A stretch of 64,000 nt of DNA from Monodelphis domestica (GCF_027887165.1 NC_077228.1:430196457-430260456); one strand, 5' to 3'; shown: positions 32,173 to 43,704, counted from the stretch's first letter. Program-made: numbers and translations. Notes: generated by a model not told the origin, from the sequence alone.

Positions 32173-32960
32173 ATGTCCTGTGAGAGAAGGTTTGACAGCA
32201 TGGAGAGAAATAAAAAAGGAGAGAGCTGCAGAATTCTACAGCAGCAGGAGATGGGCAGGAAAAGGAACTCCGAACTGATCCTTCAGTTGGGAGTGGTCTT
32301 CTGCCTTGTACCACAGACCAGACAGGTAGCTCTAAACTGGTTCTTTGATCCTGTGATCTTCTTTCTGTAATTTCCTGACCCAGATCCCAACAGAAGATAA
32401 ACCTATTCGACAAGCTTATTTGGGAAATAAACTGTCCAAATAAGAAGATTTTCCTTCCCCCTTCTTAAATCTGAACTTGAGACACTTATTGTGCAGACAA
32501 GAGCCAGAGTCCTCATCATCCTGACCCCAGGTGGGTCAGGTGAACCAAACCTGATCTGCTTGTCTTTTAGATAGATAGGGACTCATCCCTCATTCCTTCC
32601 TGATCATTAAACCCTTACCCTCCATCTGCCCTGTGCCCTTTTCTGTTCCCCTCTAATAAATTTTAGTTAAGAAAAGATACAAGAACTGATACAAATATTA
32701 CTGGAGGGAAACTTGAGAGTGAGGGGGAGAGAGGTGACTTTTCTCTCCCCAAGAAAAAGAGAATTTACCATCATAATCTCTTCAAATATATCCTTCTCAG
32801 AACTCGGCAGAACCAAGCTAAAGGTAGCCTTAGAAGAGGGAAGACATGGACAATGGTTCCTTTTATCACCCTTTTCCCCTTATTACAAATCTTCCCCATT
32901 TTTACCATCTATTACAATCCAAATAGTGAAAAGAGCACCCACACTGATGAAATTAAGTTT
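32173..32960 (+). mobile_element. Possible ERV LTR
   Basis: Begins TGTCCTGTGAGAGAAGG. It includes purine-rich and CCAGGTGGGTCAGG motifs and a candidate polyadenylation signal, AATAAA, inside CTCTAATAAATTTTAG at about 32655. The mixed composition without SINE or LINE hallmarks suggests a long terminal repeat. I see no partner LTR or viral coding region, and the boundaries are guesses. Confidence 0.35.
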
Positions 32961-33184
32961 TTTTAAGAACTGAAAACAGATTATAGGTTTCTCTATCCTA
33001 TGTCAACTTGGAAATGAGAGACTGATATAAAAAGTATAGAGGAATGTCAGTGGGGGTGGAGGAAGATGATAAAGGAGGTAGCAAAAGGACTGGAAGAAGA
33101 TGGAAATAGTGGTAAAGTAGCATTTTGCAATTTAAAAATGCCATGGCCTTTGGTATTCAGATGAAAATTGAGGGATCCTCTTTA

Positions 33185-33325
33185 ACCCGCTCACTTAATA
33201 GATGATGAACTAAGGGTCAAAGTATGGAGCAAATTATTCAAAATCAGATAACTAGGCAATGACTAAACTCAAGATCCTGACTCTCAGACTAGAGCTAATT
33301 CTACCACAGCTAATTACCATACTTC
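33185..33325 (+). repeat. MIR-like fragment, degraded
   Basis: ACTTAATAGATGATGAACTA, AATCAGATAACTAGGCAATG and CAAGATCCTGACTCTCAGAC follow the MIR core-to-tail order. Confidence 0.45.
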
Positions 33326-33704
33326 TCCAGTGGAAATGATACCTGAGTTGAGGGGAGGCTGTACTCTGAGAAGTAAACTTTGAAAGGAGGGAATCACAGA
33401 AATACTATAGATGTGAGATCTTTGACCCCTTGGGTTACCAGCAAAATGGATTCCCTCACTCAGCTTGCCCTCTTCTGCCCACAACTGAAGCCACAACCAT
33501 GTTCCCATGTGACGAAAATTCATTTCCCCTGTCCATGGTCCAGAAATAGTTGTTTCTACTTTTAGCTGTCCTACTGTAGTGCTAAGATTAAGGACTATAC
33601 CTTATATTTCGTTTTTAAAATCTACATCTTTAAAGGAACTTTAAGAAATTATTCTGATATAAGTATGACATCTCCAAGTTTTAGTGAAGGGGTGGGAAGA
33701 TAAG

Positions 33705-33920
33705 GGAATAAGCAATTATTAAGTGCCTACTACATGCCAGGCACTATGCTAACTTCACAAATATTTCATTTGATCCTCACATCAATACTGGGAGGAACAT
33801 GCTATTATGATTTCCACTTTAAAGTTGAGGAAATGGAGATAGAATGAATTTAAATAATTTGCCCCTCCAGAGTCACACAGCTTGTGTCTGAAGCTGAATT
33901 TGAACTCATATTGTCCTGAT
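33705..33920 (+). repeat. MIR, near full length
   Basis: TTAAGTGCCTACTACATGCC, AGGCACTATGCTAACTTCAC, TTTGATCCTCACATCAATAC, AAAGTTGAGGAAATGGAGAT and AGAGTCACACAGCTTGTGTC are textbook MIR blocks. Confidence 0.75.
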
Positions 33921-34730
33921 TGAATTAATACTTAATTCATGAAATTATAAAATGGGACAGGCATGCCCAATTCTTCAGGTACTCAAAGGGAAAGATCACA
34001 ATGGCAGTGGGAAATGAGGCTGTGGTCACATTTTAATAAGACATAGAGGATATAGAGCAAACAGCCCAGAAGGTACAGAGACTAGCAACAAAAAGGGATA
34101 CAGAGGCAGGCAGCATGGGAAAGAGGATGAGGAGAGCAAGCACAGATAATCATTCAGGTAAACATGGATTAGAGTTGGGACCACTCAACAGCATGGACTC
34201 AAAAGAGATAAAAGAGAGTTTGAGGGGAGGAGTTTGAGATCTCATTTTAACAGAATTTGGAGGGAAGGGGAGGAGGATAACAGAATAACTCTTATATGTG
34301 CCATATTGGGGCTAGTTTATTAATATATTCAAATCATTTCAAAGTAGTCAGTAAAACTTTAAAGTTAACATGTCCAGTCATCTCAAAATTATCAGCACCA
34401 TTTGGTGTTTTACTGGTCTTACTTGATGTCTGGAACTTGTCTGAAATTTCCATATCATAGGACCAAAAACCCAAACAGCAAAGCCCAGGGGGAGTCTCCT
34501 GATTCAGCACATATTTTCAGAATGTAATTTTTAGTCAATATTTGATGCACTTTGTAAATTATGCTCCTTTGATCTCTGGTACAATTTGTATATGACTTCT
34601 AGGTTCCCCTTTGCACTTTGCACAGGCTGCCCTTGCACTTTATACTGACTGCTTATAAATTTACTTTTTATGCAGACCAGAAGGGTGAAAATATTTCCAG
34701 GGACTAGAACAAGATAAATTTTTAAACAAC
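33921..34730. other. No gene or recognised repeat
   Basis: Ordinary unique-looking sequence. Confidence 0.3.
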
Positions 34731-34734
34731 TCAT

Positions 34735-34885
34735 GGTGTATAATTATAATGGAATACTACTGCTTTGTAAGAGCAAAACCAAGAGAACCTTACATATAGC
34801 AATAGGATGTTTGTTTGAAGACTAACTTGTACATATGCACCTCCAGAGAAATAGCTGCTAAATAGAAACAAACAAGACATAGTTT

Positions 34886-34941
<56 letters not shown>

Positions 34942-35035
34942 ATCTTTTTGTTAAATGATGCTTTCTCTAGTATGGGGAAGGGAGGGAAAGAGGGAATTAC
35001 CTGGGAATTTTGTTGTAAGAAACAATATTTTAAAA
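34735..35035 (+). mobile_element. L1 3' end with embedded (CA)24
   Basis: ATTATAATGGAATACTACTG, AACCAAGAGAACCTTACATA, ACCTCCAGAGAAATAGCTGC and TCTTTTTGTTAAATGATGCT show the same L1 3' subfamily as at 14790 and 54284. A (CA)24 tract occupies 34889-34936. The tail ends AACAATATTTTAAAAAG. Confidence 0.75.
34889..34936. repeat. (CA)24 microsatellite
   Basis: An uninterrupted run of 24 CA units within the L1 3' end. A minus-strand frame across it reads as Val/Cys repeats and is an artefact. Confidence 0.98.
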
Positions 35036-35134
35036 AGATAGAAGTTGAACACACTAAGTCCAGACCCAGCATGATTTCCACTGTCCCATTGGTTGCCTTT
35101 CATTAACTATGCCATAATGAATGACAAACGTGTT

Positions 35135-35300
35135 TTCATGAATGGGGCACTGAATTTGGAGTCAAGAGGATGCCCAATCAGATACTAGTTAGGTGGCACA
35201 TTTAACTTTTTTGTTCCTTGATTTTCTGGTCTACAAAATGGAAGTAAAGATGAACTTGAAGAGCCTTTCTAGCTTGAAATCTATGATCCCTGAATTCTGA
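35135..35300 (+). repeat. SINE-C-like copy
   Basis: GGGGCACTGAATTTGGAGTC, TCTGGTCTACAAAATGGAAG and CTTTCTAGCTTGAAATCTAT followed by GATCCCTGAATTC are a diverged SINE with its 3' tail. Confidence 0.6.
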
Positions 35301-35389
35301 TTCTTAAATTAGTTACTAAGGACACCTGTTTGTGGGTGAAAAGCAATTCTTTGTTCTGACTTGCCTTTTGCACCAGACCTACAATTCAT

Positions 35390-35590
35390 TGATATAAGAA
35401 ATTCCTTCTCACTCTAAATATCAGTGGCTGTTCAGCAATTAATAGTCATAAGGGATAGTTTGAGTATTAAAAGACTAAACAACTTGTCCAAGGCTCAAAC
35501 AGTCAGTATATATCAGAGGTGGAACTTGAACCCGGTTCTTGTTGACTGAGTCTCTCTATTTATGGAACTCTCTCTATTATGTGAGCTTAT
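35390..35590 (+). repeat. MIR-like repeat
   Basis: ACAACTTGTCCAAGGCTCAA, ACAGTCAGTATATATCAGAG and TTGAACCCGGTTCTTGTTGA are the core and 3' half of the group. Confidence 0.5.
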
Positions 35591-37365
35591 CTCTTGCATA
35601 GCAGTTTTATAAATAGCAAAAAGTCTTTGAAAGAAGAGTTTAAAAGACTCTGTCTCTCAGATTAGTGCTAACATAACAAATCTAGCTCAGTATCCTCTAC
35701 ATCTGGGTCTCTGAAGAAAAAGTTAATACTCAATAATGTTTTCTGGAATGTATTTGTTTTCAAATCCTTCTGGAATAGGAAATCAAGTGCTACTTGGTTT
35801 AAACATTTTATGAGTCTATGGTAAACGTAGTACTGTTCATCCTTGTGTCATATATCCATTGACTGCTTCTGGTTTTGTTTATATTAAACCCAACTGGCCT
35901 GGAAATTCAGCAGAAATCCTATTTATTCTGGCATGGAAACAAGAATCAGGCAAAGCTTCCAGGTCCAGTGAACGTGTAATGGTAAGAGGTCTTTGTAAAA
36001 ATCCAAGCCAATTGAATGCCTGTTACACTGTGCCATGAAAGAAATAAATTTTCTTCCAAGCATATAAGCAGCCTATGTTTACAGGAGGAAAGGGGATGGG
36101 AAAAGGTGGAGGGAGTTTACGTATGAAGCTGTTCATTATATTTTTGTCTAGCCCTGTTTTTTTTTTTTTACTAGTAATTGGAATACATTAGTCTAATGTT
36201 CAGGGCTAGTTTGTATGTGTCTGAATGGATGTTTTCATTTCAGTTTATCAGAGCAATGTAAAAAGTCATGGAAAAGCCCCAATAATTTCATTAATTCTTG
36301 ACTCTTCAGATTCCCAATTTGTGGTCTTTTGGATTGTGTTTAACATACCATTCCTTCAGGGTACAAAATGAACAGGGTAACTAAGACTGTAGAGAGAAGG
36401 TTTGAAAATATTTGAGAACAAGCTGTTTTCAAGTACATAAGACAATTATTATGTTAATTATGCATTCAATTTATTAAGACAGATTCCTAAAGAACTTCTC
36501 CAAGTTGGAATGAATCCAATTTGTTAGCCTAGTTTATGTTTTGAAATGGGGCTCAACAGTAATAAACATTTCTTCTTATAATATAAAAATTTCCAGGCTC
36601 AAATAGTGAAGTTGCTATATTCCAAAGTACACAAAATGTGGTCAGTGAAAGAGAAGGCTGATTGTGTGCTCAGGACAAAAGTGTGGAGTAGGAGGCTGAG
36701 GCTTTTTTCTCTTGCATCCTTTTTCTAGAGGCTGTTGTTGCCTCTTATTTTGGCTCTAGTCTGCCTGGCAGCTTTCAACACTCCAGTCTGTTCCTTCCCC
36801 ATTTCCTTCCCTCCACCCTCAAAGAAAATTTTCCTGTCCCATGTCCATTTCTCTAGGGGCATTGCTATGTGATTGGTTGGTTAATCTGCTAAGTCTTTAG
36901 TATCTTTTATGAATTACTTTATTGTGCTTTCTGACATGACATTTCCCTTTTTAAACAAAAACTTTCAATTCCTTACTGTAAAAAAGTGAATGAGAGTGGA
37001 AATTTCAGGTTGGTGGGGACAGGATAGTTTGGGAAGAGTGGGGAAGATATGTTAAAGTTTCTTATATGGGGTCCTTCTGCTATCTTTTAGGTCAAAGAGT
37101 ATACTGTTACTTATTTTAATTGGGCAGAAGACCTATCCAGGCTGTATGATTATTTATAACACCATCCTCCACACTTTTTTTGGTCATGGAAAAACTCTGG
37201 TCTTGAAATTATATTGATAGAATCTGCAAATGAAGGCACAGGGAGTCTGGCAGGATGATGTATCTTTAGGACAAAGAGGGATTGGGATAATTAAATCTGT
37301 TCCCATACTAAAACAAAATTTTCTAATGATATAAGGATTTTACTATTCTTCTACTATACAAATGC
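35591..37365. other. Repeat-poor block, candidate conserved noncoding sequence
   Basis: About 1.8 kb without a recognisable interspersed repeat. The portion 35880-36560 has balanced, complex sequence and only a T-run at about 36157-36170. It may include intronic regulatory elements if a gene starts at the CpG island; nothing in the sequence alone proves that. Confidence 0.3.
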
Positions 37366-37369
37366 ATCA

Positions 37370-37590
37370 CTATATAAATATGTTCTCATTTGACCTTCAC
37401 AATGATCCTGTGAGGTAGTTATCATAGGCGGAGTGATCCCCATTTTACAGAAGAGGAAAATGAGACTCAATGAGATTAAGAACTTTTCCCATAGTCACAT
37501 ACCAAGTATGAGGGTTGAAATTCAATTCCAGATTTCTGTTGATTACAAATTCAGCATTCTTTCCATTATTACATATTGACTCTGATTGTG
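37370..37590 (+). repeat. MIR, near full length
   Basis: CATTTGACCTTCACAATGAT, CCTGTGAGGTAGTTATCATA, CCATTTTACAGAAGAGGAAA and CATAGTCACATACCAAGTAT followed by AATTCAATTCCAGATTTC. Confidence 0.75.
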
Positions 37591-37849
37591 ATTCATGCAC
37601 AATTTCATATTTGAGACTTCAAAGGAGAAAAAGATCACTCTCTCTGAAAATTTCTCAAAGGAACCTTCCATGTTGCATGGGAAAACAAGGGTCTATGGAA
37701 CCCAGTATGAGAGAGTACTCCATGCTATCCTTATATAAATATCAACCTGTGGTCTAAGTGCCAGTGGTGAATCTTAAGAAAATATAGAGTGACATGACTG
37801 AGAATGGGATGAAAATCAAATGTATCCTAAGGGAGAGTTTCTAATGCTT

Positions 37850-38690
37850 TTCCTCCATTCCCATGCCAGAGACTCCCTGGGGAAAGCCTGGAACTACAAG
37901 GGAGTTTTCCCTCCAACATGCCTGGGATATTTCTTAACTCTACAGTCCCTGGCTCCAATCTCTTTCTATTTCAATTTATCTATGCTACCAACAAATCAGT
38001 CTTTCTAAAATACCTCTTTCATCATGTTATTTAAAATTACCTACTATATCAAATTGGAACTTGTCTTAGTTATGTTCTTCTATAAACCAGACCCAACTCT
38101 GCTCTTCTAATCTTATCCCTAGCTATTACCTAACATTGACCCTGTACTTAAATGAGCCATGACTCCTCTTTTTAAAAACTCTATTCCCTCTGCCTAAAAA
38201 ACACCCCACATTATCCCAGATCTAACAGTGCTTGGTACCTAATAGAAGAAACACAAGAGATATGTGTTAGTGACATGAAGGATTTTTTAAAATCCTCTCT
38301 CCTTTCCTTATCACAGATTGCCTTCTACCCATCAAAGAAGTTCTACTTTCTTCTATAATTGACTATCCAGCTCAAAGTACTCTTTCTCTCTTCTGAACTA
38401 CACATTATTTATTTTTAAATTTTTATTTATATAATTTCATTAAATATTTTCCAATCATATGTAAATAAATTAGCATTCATTTTTCAAATTTTGAGTTCCA
38501 AATTCTCCCCGTCCCTCCTGCCCCTCTCCTACCCACACAGAAGACAATCAATATGATATCGATTATACATTCCACATTATTTAGTGCAAAGTCATTTTCT
38601 AATTGTTGCCTACCCTGTATTGCTCTTATCTCTCCAATTAGATTATAAACTCCTTGAGGGCCAAAATAAATGCCTCATACTGCCCACATA
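37850..38690 (+). repeat. L2 3' region, split by a small L1 insertion
   Basis: CTTTCATCATGTTATTTAAA, ATAAACCAGACCCAACTCTG, TATTCCCTCTGCCTAAAAAA and, after the L1 at 38412-38572, TTGCCTACCCTGTATTGCTC and ATTAGATTATAAACTCCTTG. The order is that of the L2 3' end. Confidence 0.55.
38412..38572 (-). mobile_element. Tiny L1 3' end, antisense, with 11-bp target duplication
   Basis: TTTTAAATTTTTATTTATAT, TATTTTCCAATCATATGTAA, TTTGAGTTCCAAATTCTCCC and a C-rich run are the reverse complement of the marsupial L1 3' UTR. CACATTATTTA at 38401-38411 recurs exactly at 38573-38583. Confidence 0.75.
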
Positions 38691-38734
38691 TTGGTCATAT
38701 GATTACTTAGTAAAGACTTCATAGAAATTCATCA

Positions 38735-39178
38735 GGTCTCCTCAGTTATCCTTCCAGTCTACATACACCTTGCTCCCTTCCTTGTATTCTTTGATCCAGT
38801 GACTCTGGCCTCCTGGCTCTTTCAATAAGATGCTATCCCCAGGCATTCTCTCTGACTCCCCCTCATGCCTGGAATGCTCTCCCTCTTCCCCTCTTGACTG
38901 CTGACCTCCCTGACTTTCTTTAAGACCCAAATAAAATTCCATCATCTGTAGGAAGCTTTCCCTAACCCCTCTTAATTCCAGTGCTTACCCTCTACCAATT
39001 ATCTATTTATCCTGCATATAGATTGCTTCGTATATATTTATTTGCATGTTGTCTTGTCCATTAGATTGTAAACTCCTTATGGGCAAGGACTGTCTTTTGC
39101 CTCTTTGTATCCATAGCATTGAGTTGGGCCAACACTTAGCAGGTACCTAATAAAAGTTAATTGAGTGATTGAAATGTA
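38735..39178 (+). repeat. L2 3' end, well preserved
   Basis: TATTCTTTGATCCAGTGACT, CATGCCTGGAATGCTCTCCC, TAGGAAGCTTTCCCTAACCC, ATTAGATTGTAAACTCCTTA and TAATAAAAGTTAATTGAGTG match the long marsupial L2 3' end. A minus-strand frame here is a shadow. Confidence 0.75.
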
Positions 39179-39327
39179 GAGTGTTAGAGATGACCCAAAA
39201 ATCTTAAGCTTTTTGTTACAGCGTAGCCCAAGGACTCTTTTTCAGAATCAAGTTTTTAAATGGTATCAGATAAAATAGTTACCAAAATACCATAGAAGGA
39301 AATCAATTTTATTAAAAGAGTTATACA

Positions 39328-39452
39328 CTTCCCAGCTGTGGGACCCTGGGAAAGTCATTTAACTCCCATTGCCTACACCTTACCACTCATTTGCCTTGGA
39401 ACCAATACACAATATTGATTCCAAGATGGAAGGTAAGTGTTTAAAAAAAAGA
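39328..39452 (+). mobile_element. SINE-A, 5'-truncated
   Basis: CAGCTGTGGGACCCTGGGAA, CTCCCATTGCCTACACCTTA, GGAACCAATACACAATATTG and ATTCCAAGATGGAAGGTAAG then TGTTTAAAAAAAA: the 3' 60 percent of SINE-A in plus orientation. Confidence 0.8.
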
Positions 39453-40298
39453 GTTCTATAACATACCCAAAATTCTAAGGTGACAAACTTCCAGAAATCT
39501 GTTCATAGACCACTTCCACAGGCTTTAGATTAAGAACTCTTGATCTTGGGGGATGATAATCTCATCTTTTTACAGGTAATCAAACTGAGTAACAGAGACA
39601 TTCATACTGATTTGTGTTTTCTTTAAAGCTGATACTACACTTAGGTTTTGATAATTAGTCCCCTGAAATGTTCACATTATTCAGATTTGCATTTCATGTT
39701 TCCATTAGCCTGGACCCAATGACCATAGCTTACATAGTTATAACTTCAAATAGTATGAATTGAAATAGATGCAAGCACTTCCCAAGATTCACACCAATCT
39801 GAACTTAGCTGTATGTCTAACTGCATCAGCAGCACCTGGGACAGTCCTGTGCATAGTGAATGCTGTGTAAACTGTGGCAAACTTCAGATAAATGTTGTCG
39901 GCACTATATTCTGAGAAGAGCCATTTTCAACCAAATGAAAGAAGCAGTGGACAAGGGAAAAGAACTGATAAGGATGGTAATCACTTATGGTAACAATCAG
40001 GAAACACCTGAAAGTGAATGTGGAATCATTACCTCATTCTCTTTAATATCCTGTAAGAACTTGGATACTTGACAAGGGTGCTGACTAGTCACGTGCTTTC
40101 CGTAGGGAATTTATTTGTGGGGTGATGGATTAAAGCAGAGGTGACATATGCCCAAAACACTACAACACCAAATGTCTTAAGTTATTTTCAATTTGCTTTC
40201 CTAAAGCTGAGATGGTAATTTAGGGAAGTATACTGTATATGGAGAGAGATAAGATTTAGAAGGAAAACTTAAATAATTTTGTGGAAACTGAGGAAATC
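39453..40298. other. No gene or clear repeat
   Basis: Unique-looking sequence without recognisable elements. Confidence 0.3.
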
Positions 40299-40589
40299 AT
40301 GGAGACTAAAATAAGTCTTCTTTTTTCAATTAAAAGTATACTCACATCAAAGTTTTTAAATTACTTATGTAAATGTTATTCTGTCATGTCCTCAGAGAAT
40401 TGCAGGAAATCCCTTGTAAGAAGGTACCCTAAATTTGGTGGTCTTGTTGAATGTTGTGCTCCTGGCAGAGATTATAGGACTTTTTATGCTTCAGTGGATT
40501 TGAAAAAAGACAATCCCTCTAATCAGACCTGTTTTCATGGTGATCCAGAAAAAAAAACTAGAAGACTTATTAAAATCCGGCTAAAATAG
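40299..40589 (+). other. Exon-like open frame, function unknown
   Basis: The frame is open for 96 codons from an ATG at 40299 to a stop at 40589, outside any repeat I recognise. The last 60 or so residues look protein-like: CRKSLVRRYPKFGGLVECC, then four Cys in all and a basic C-terminus (EKKTRRLIKIRLK). A plausible splice acceptor precedes it, with GTCATGTCCTCAG ending at 40396. No known family comes to mind. It may be chance, an old processed fragment or an unannotated terminal exon. Confidence 0.2.
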
Positions 40590-41315
40590 TTGTCTTTTCT
40601 TCTGTTTCTTGACATAAATAGAAAGAGGTTTATATTAGAAATTCAAAATCAGACTTCATATGTAAATTAAATTTAAGAGCTAACTTTATATTTCATGCAA
40701 AGGAAAATTGGTCTGACTTGAATTCAATTTATATTTTTTAAAGTTTTAAATTCTGAAATGTGTGCTTAAGCCAGTTTTAAAACATAGTCATTTATCATTG
40801 TAATACTAGCTCATATTTTATATCATGCTTTCTTTAAAAAGGAATTACTTTAAAAGGTAAGGGGTAGCACCCTATATTAGTTTTAAAGAACTTACGACAC
40901 TATTTTCCCACATTGTTCATTACCAGCTTCATGTACAGCTAACTAACAGGCATTGAAAAGAGACAAACACCTCTGAAAGGGAACAAAGACTTCTTGAACA
41001 AAGAGTGAAGGGACAGAGCTAGTATAACTGAGATCTGCAGTTGTATGGTGGAGCAGGGAGGCCCCAATCTGGGCATATAAATGCAAAGGATTTCCTGTAA
41101 TTCTCTGGGACACTTGACAGACAAACCTATTACAGCTTATTGATGGAGTCCATCAGTGAGCATTGTTTTGGTGAAGTGCCTGGGGTGTGGGAACATGTCT
41201 TAAGCTAGGGAAGACATCCAGACATTGGGACAGGGGAAAGAGGTAGAAGAGAGAAGACTGTAGGGGAAATGGAAGGAAAATGGACATGTATCGGACTGCC
41301 AACAGAAATGAAGAA
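40590..41315. other. No gene or clear repeat
   Basis: AT-rich to about 40930, then more balanced. Nothing recognised. Confidence 0.3.
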
Positions 41316-41319
41316 TATT

Positions 41320-41522
41320 AGAATGTTAAGATCATAGAGGAAGAGCTGGACAGGACCTTAGAGTTAATTGAATCCAATGCTCTTGTTTCATTAAAAAAAA
41401 AAGGAAATCAAGGCTCAAGGACTTGTTTTGAATCACAAACCTAATAAATGCCTGAGATAGATTCCCATCTAACTCTTCTAGTGTACTCCAAGTCTAATAC
41501 TCTATCCACTACACCAACCAAG
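41320..41522 (+). repeat. MIR-like repeat
   Basis: AAGATCATAGAGGAAGAGCT, GGACAGGACCTTAGAGTTAA, AATCCAATGCTCTTGTTTC and TACTCTATCCACTACACCAA; the same family as at 1866. Confidence 0.65.
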
Positions 41523-41590
41523 CTTCTGTTTTTAGGTAACTAATACAAAATGTTTAAGTAGAACAGGGATTTTATATATGTTTAGAGAGA

Positions 41591-41620
41591 CGCACATATA
41601 TATATACACATATATGTGCG
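41591..41620. repeat. Perfect 10-bp inverted repeat in an AT/CA microsatellite
   Basis: CGCACATATA (41591-41600) pairs with TATATGTGCG (41611-41620) around a 10-nt loop. Confidence 0.8.
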
Positions 41621-41924
41621 CCTACATATGTATTGTTATTCATCCTCTGTTTAGAAGATGATCAATAATATCAGAGTGATCTTTTGTCTCTTGAGTGAAT
41701 TGGATTTAAGTGAGACAGAATTGTGCAGTCATTAGCCTCATTCTCTCTTCCAGTCAACTATAAACATATATTCACTATAACTGATTTCTTTTATAATCTT
41801 ATGTACTTAAAACATTATTCTGAAACACAGGCTTTACGAGATTGCCAGGGAATACATGATGCAAAACAAGATAATAAGAATAATATTAAGTATAATATTA
41901 ATATAATAATTCATTAAGATAAGT

Positions 41925-42165
41925 AGGATTTAAGATTTATATAGTACTTTAAGCTTTTAAAATCACTTCACATATGTCATTTCATTTGTTCCCCACAACA
42001 ACCTTGTGAAGTAGGTGCTGCTATTATCCCTATTTTATGGATGAACTAAAGAGTCCATGTGAAGTTCATACAACTAGTACTTGTCTGAGGCAGCATTTGA
42101 ACTCAGATCTTGCTGACTAAGGCCAATATTCTGTCCATGGAACCACCGGATTGCCTTAAGGACTC
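41925..42165 (+). repeat. MIR, near full length
   Basis: TAAGATTTATATAGTACTTT, TTCATTTGTTCCCCACAACA, ACCTTGTGAAGTAGGTGCTG, CATACAACTAGTACTTGTCT and TTTGAACTCAGATCTTGCTG. Confidence 0.75.
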
Positions 42166-43033
42166 CTGATGTAAAGGGAGGGTGGCTAAAACCATGGCAG
42201 TTTAGGAGGTTTTAATCCTAAAGAGGGACAAAAGAAAATAGGGACAGATTTCCCCTAAGGAGTTAAATTCACTTTTTAAAATGTAAAGCAAAGAGAGCTC
42301 TTCCTCTTCCACACCTTCCATTCCCACTTATAAAAGACCAATGAGATAGAATGTCTGTTGGAATCCTGCTGGGGTCTTGTTGCCATGAGAGCCATTGCAA
42401 GGAGAAAAACATTTGGGGGCTTTTAGGGAACCTGAGGGCCCTGGAGGGAAGAAAGGGAAGAAGCTGTGAAAAGCAGAGACAATTAATGGAAAATGACAAG
42501 CAGGGCAGTCAACCAACCAAGCACACATTGGTCAACATAAGATGCCTTTTCTCTTTAAAAATATATCTCCTTCCCCATTCTGCTCCCTCCAACTTAAAAA
42601 AAAAAGAATACTCTTGCTCTCAGCACCTAAATTGTTACTAATTAGAGCTTCATTTGCGTTAGTGAACAATTTTTTTCCAAATGTAAGTATTTCTGGAAAG
42701 GTTAAGGAGCTCTACAATTAGGTGGCTCACGCTTTAGCAGAGAATAATGAGGCAATGGGAATTTCATGAGGAAGAATTCTTTATGGAGGTCAGAGGAGCT
42801 AGGGAAGAATGAGGTGGGATGTAGAGGGTACTAAGGGCATGAGGGAGAAAAGGAAAAGGGACTAGCAAAGACATATTCTTTCCTAGGTAGGTTGCTCAAG
42901 AAAAAGCAAGAATGATATTCTTTTTATTTTTTCTTTATATCATAAGACTCCTAGCATTCATAAAATTCAGCTATATTCATGACTAAAGAATGGACTGGCA
43001 TAGGAAGCTAACCACCATTTATAACAATGTTCC
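42166..43033. other. No gene or clear repeat
   Basis: Several overlapping short frames of 66-96 codons occur on both strands at 42269-42641, but none resembles a known protein. Confidence 0.3.
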
Positions 43034-43233
43034 TTTTTTTAAAACCTTTACCTTCCCTGTTAGAATCAATACTGTGTATTCATTCCAAGGCAGAAGAGTG
43101 ATAAGGGTTAGGCAATGGGGGTCAAGTGACTTGCCCAGGGTCACACAGCTAGAAAATGTCTGAGGTCACATTTGAACCCAGGACCTCCTGTCTCTAGACC
43201 TGGATCTCAATCCACTGAGTCATCCAGTTGCCC
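43034..43233 (-). mobile_element. SINE-A, antisense, full length
   Basis: AAAACCTTTACCTTCCCTGT, AATCAATACTGTGTATTCAT, GACTTGCCCAGGGTCACACA, GCTAGAAAATGTCTGAGGTC and CTGAGTCATCCAGTTGCCCC. Well preserved, so among the younger copies. Confidence 0.88.
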
Positions 43234-43470
43234 CCTATAATAATGTTTCTCTAAGGAAATGTGTTCAGATTCCATGCAACTGATTTACAAACTTTTGAAA
43301 AATGACCTGAACAGTGTTGATAAGCTGATGATTACTAAAATGCTGATCTCTTTCTCTCTTTCCCACTTTGTGTGATTTTTTTTTAATTAAGAAACAACTT
43401 TATGGGATACTTATATGTATCTAACACTCTATTCTTGTTTTTTTGTCTTCTCTTTTTTTTCCTAAATGTG

Positions 43471-43704
43471 TTGTTGTTCAGTCTTTTCAATTGTGTCCAG
43501 CTCTTTGTGACCCCATTTGGGGTTTTCTTAACGAACATACTTAAGTGATTTGCCATTTCCATCTCCAGTTCATTTTATAGATGAAGAAACTGAGGCAAAC
43601 TAGGTTAAGTGACCAGCTATTAGGGGTCTAAGGCTAGATTTGAACTCACAAAGATGAGTCTTCCTAACTCCAGGTCCAGTGTTCAATCCACTATGCCACC
43701 TACC
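43471..43704 (-). mobile_element. SINE-B, antisense, full length
   Basis: Starts with the reversed RTE-like end TTGTTGTTCAGTCTTTTCAA, then TTTGTGACCCCATTTGGGGT, GATTTGCCATTTCCATCTCC and a head reading CAATCCACTATGCCACCTAC. Confidence 0.85.

Noticed and set aside
34731..35081. 116-codon minus-strand frame with Val/Cys repeats
   Set aside because: It is the translation of (CA)24 within an L1 3' end.
42269..42641. Frames of up to 96 codons near 42.4 kb
   Set aside because: Three frames on two strands overlap the same DNA, with no known domain and no exon signals.
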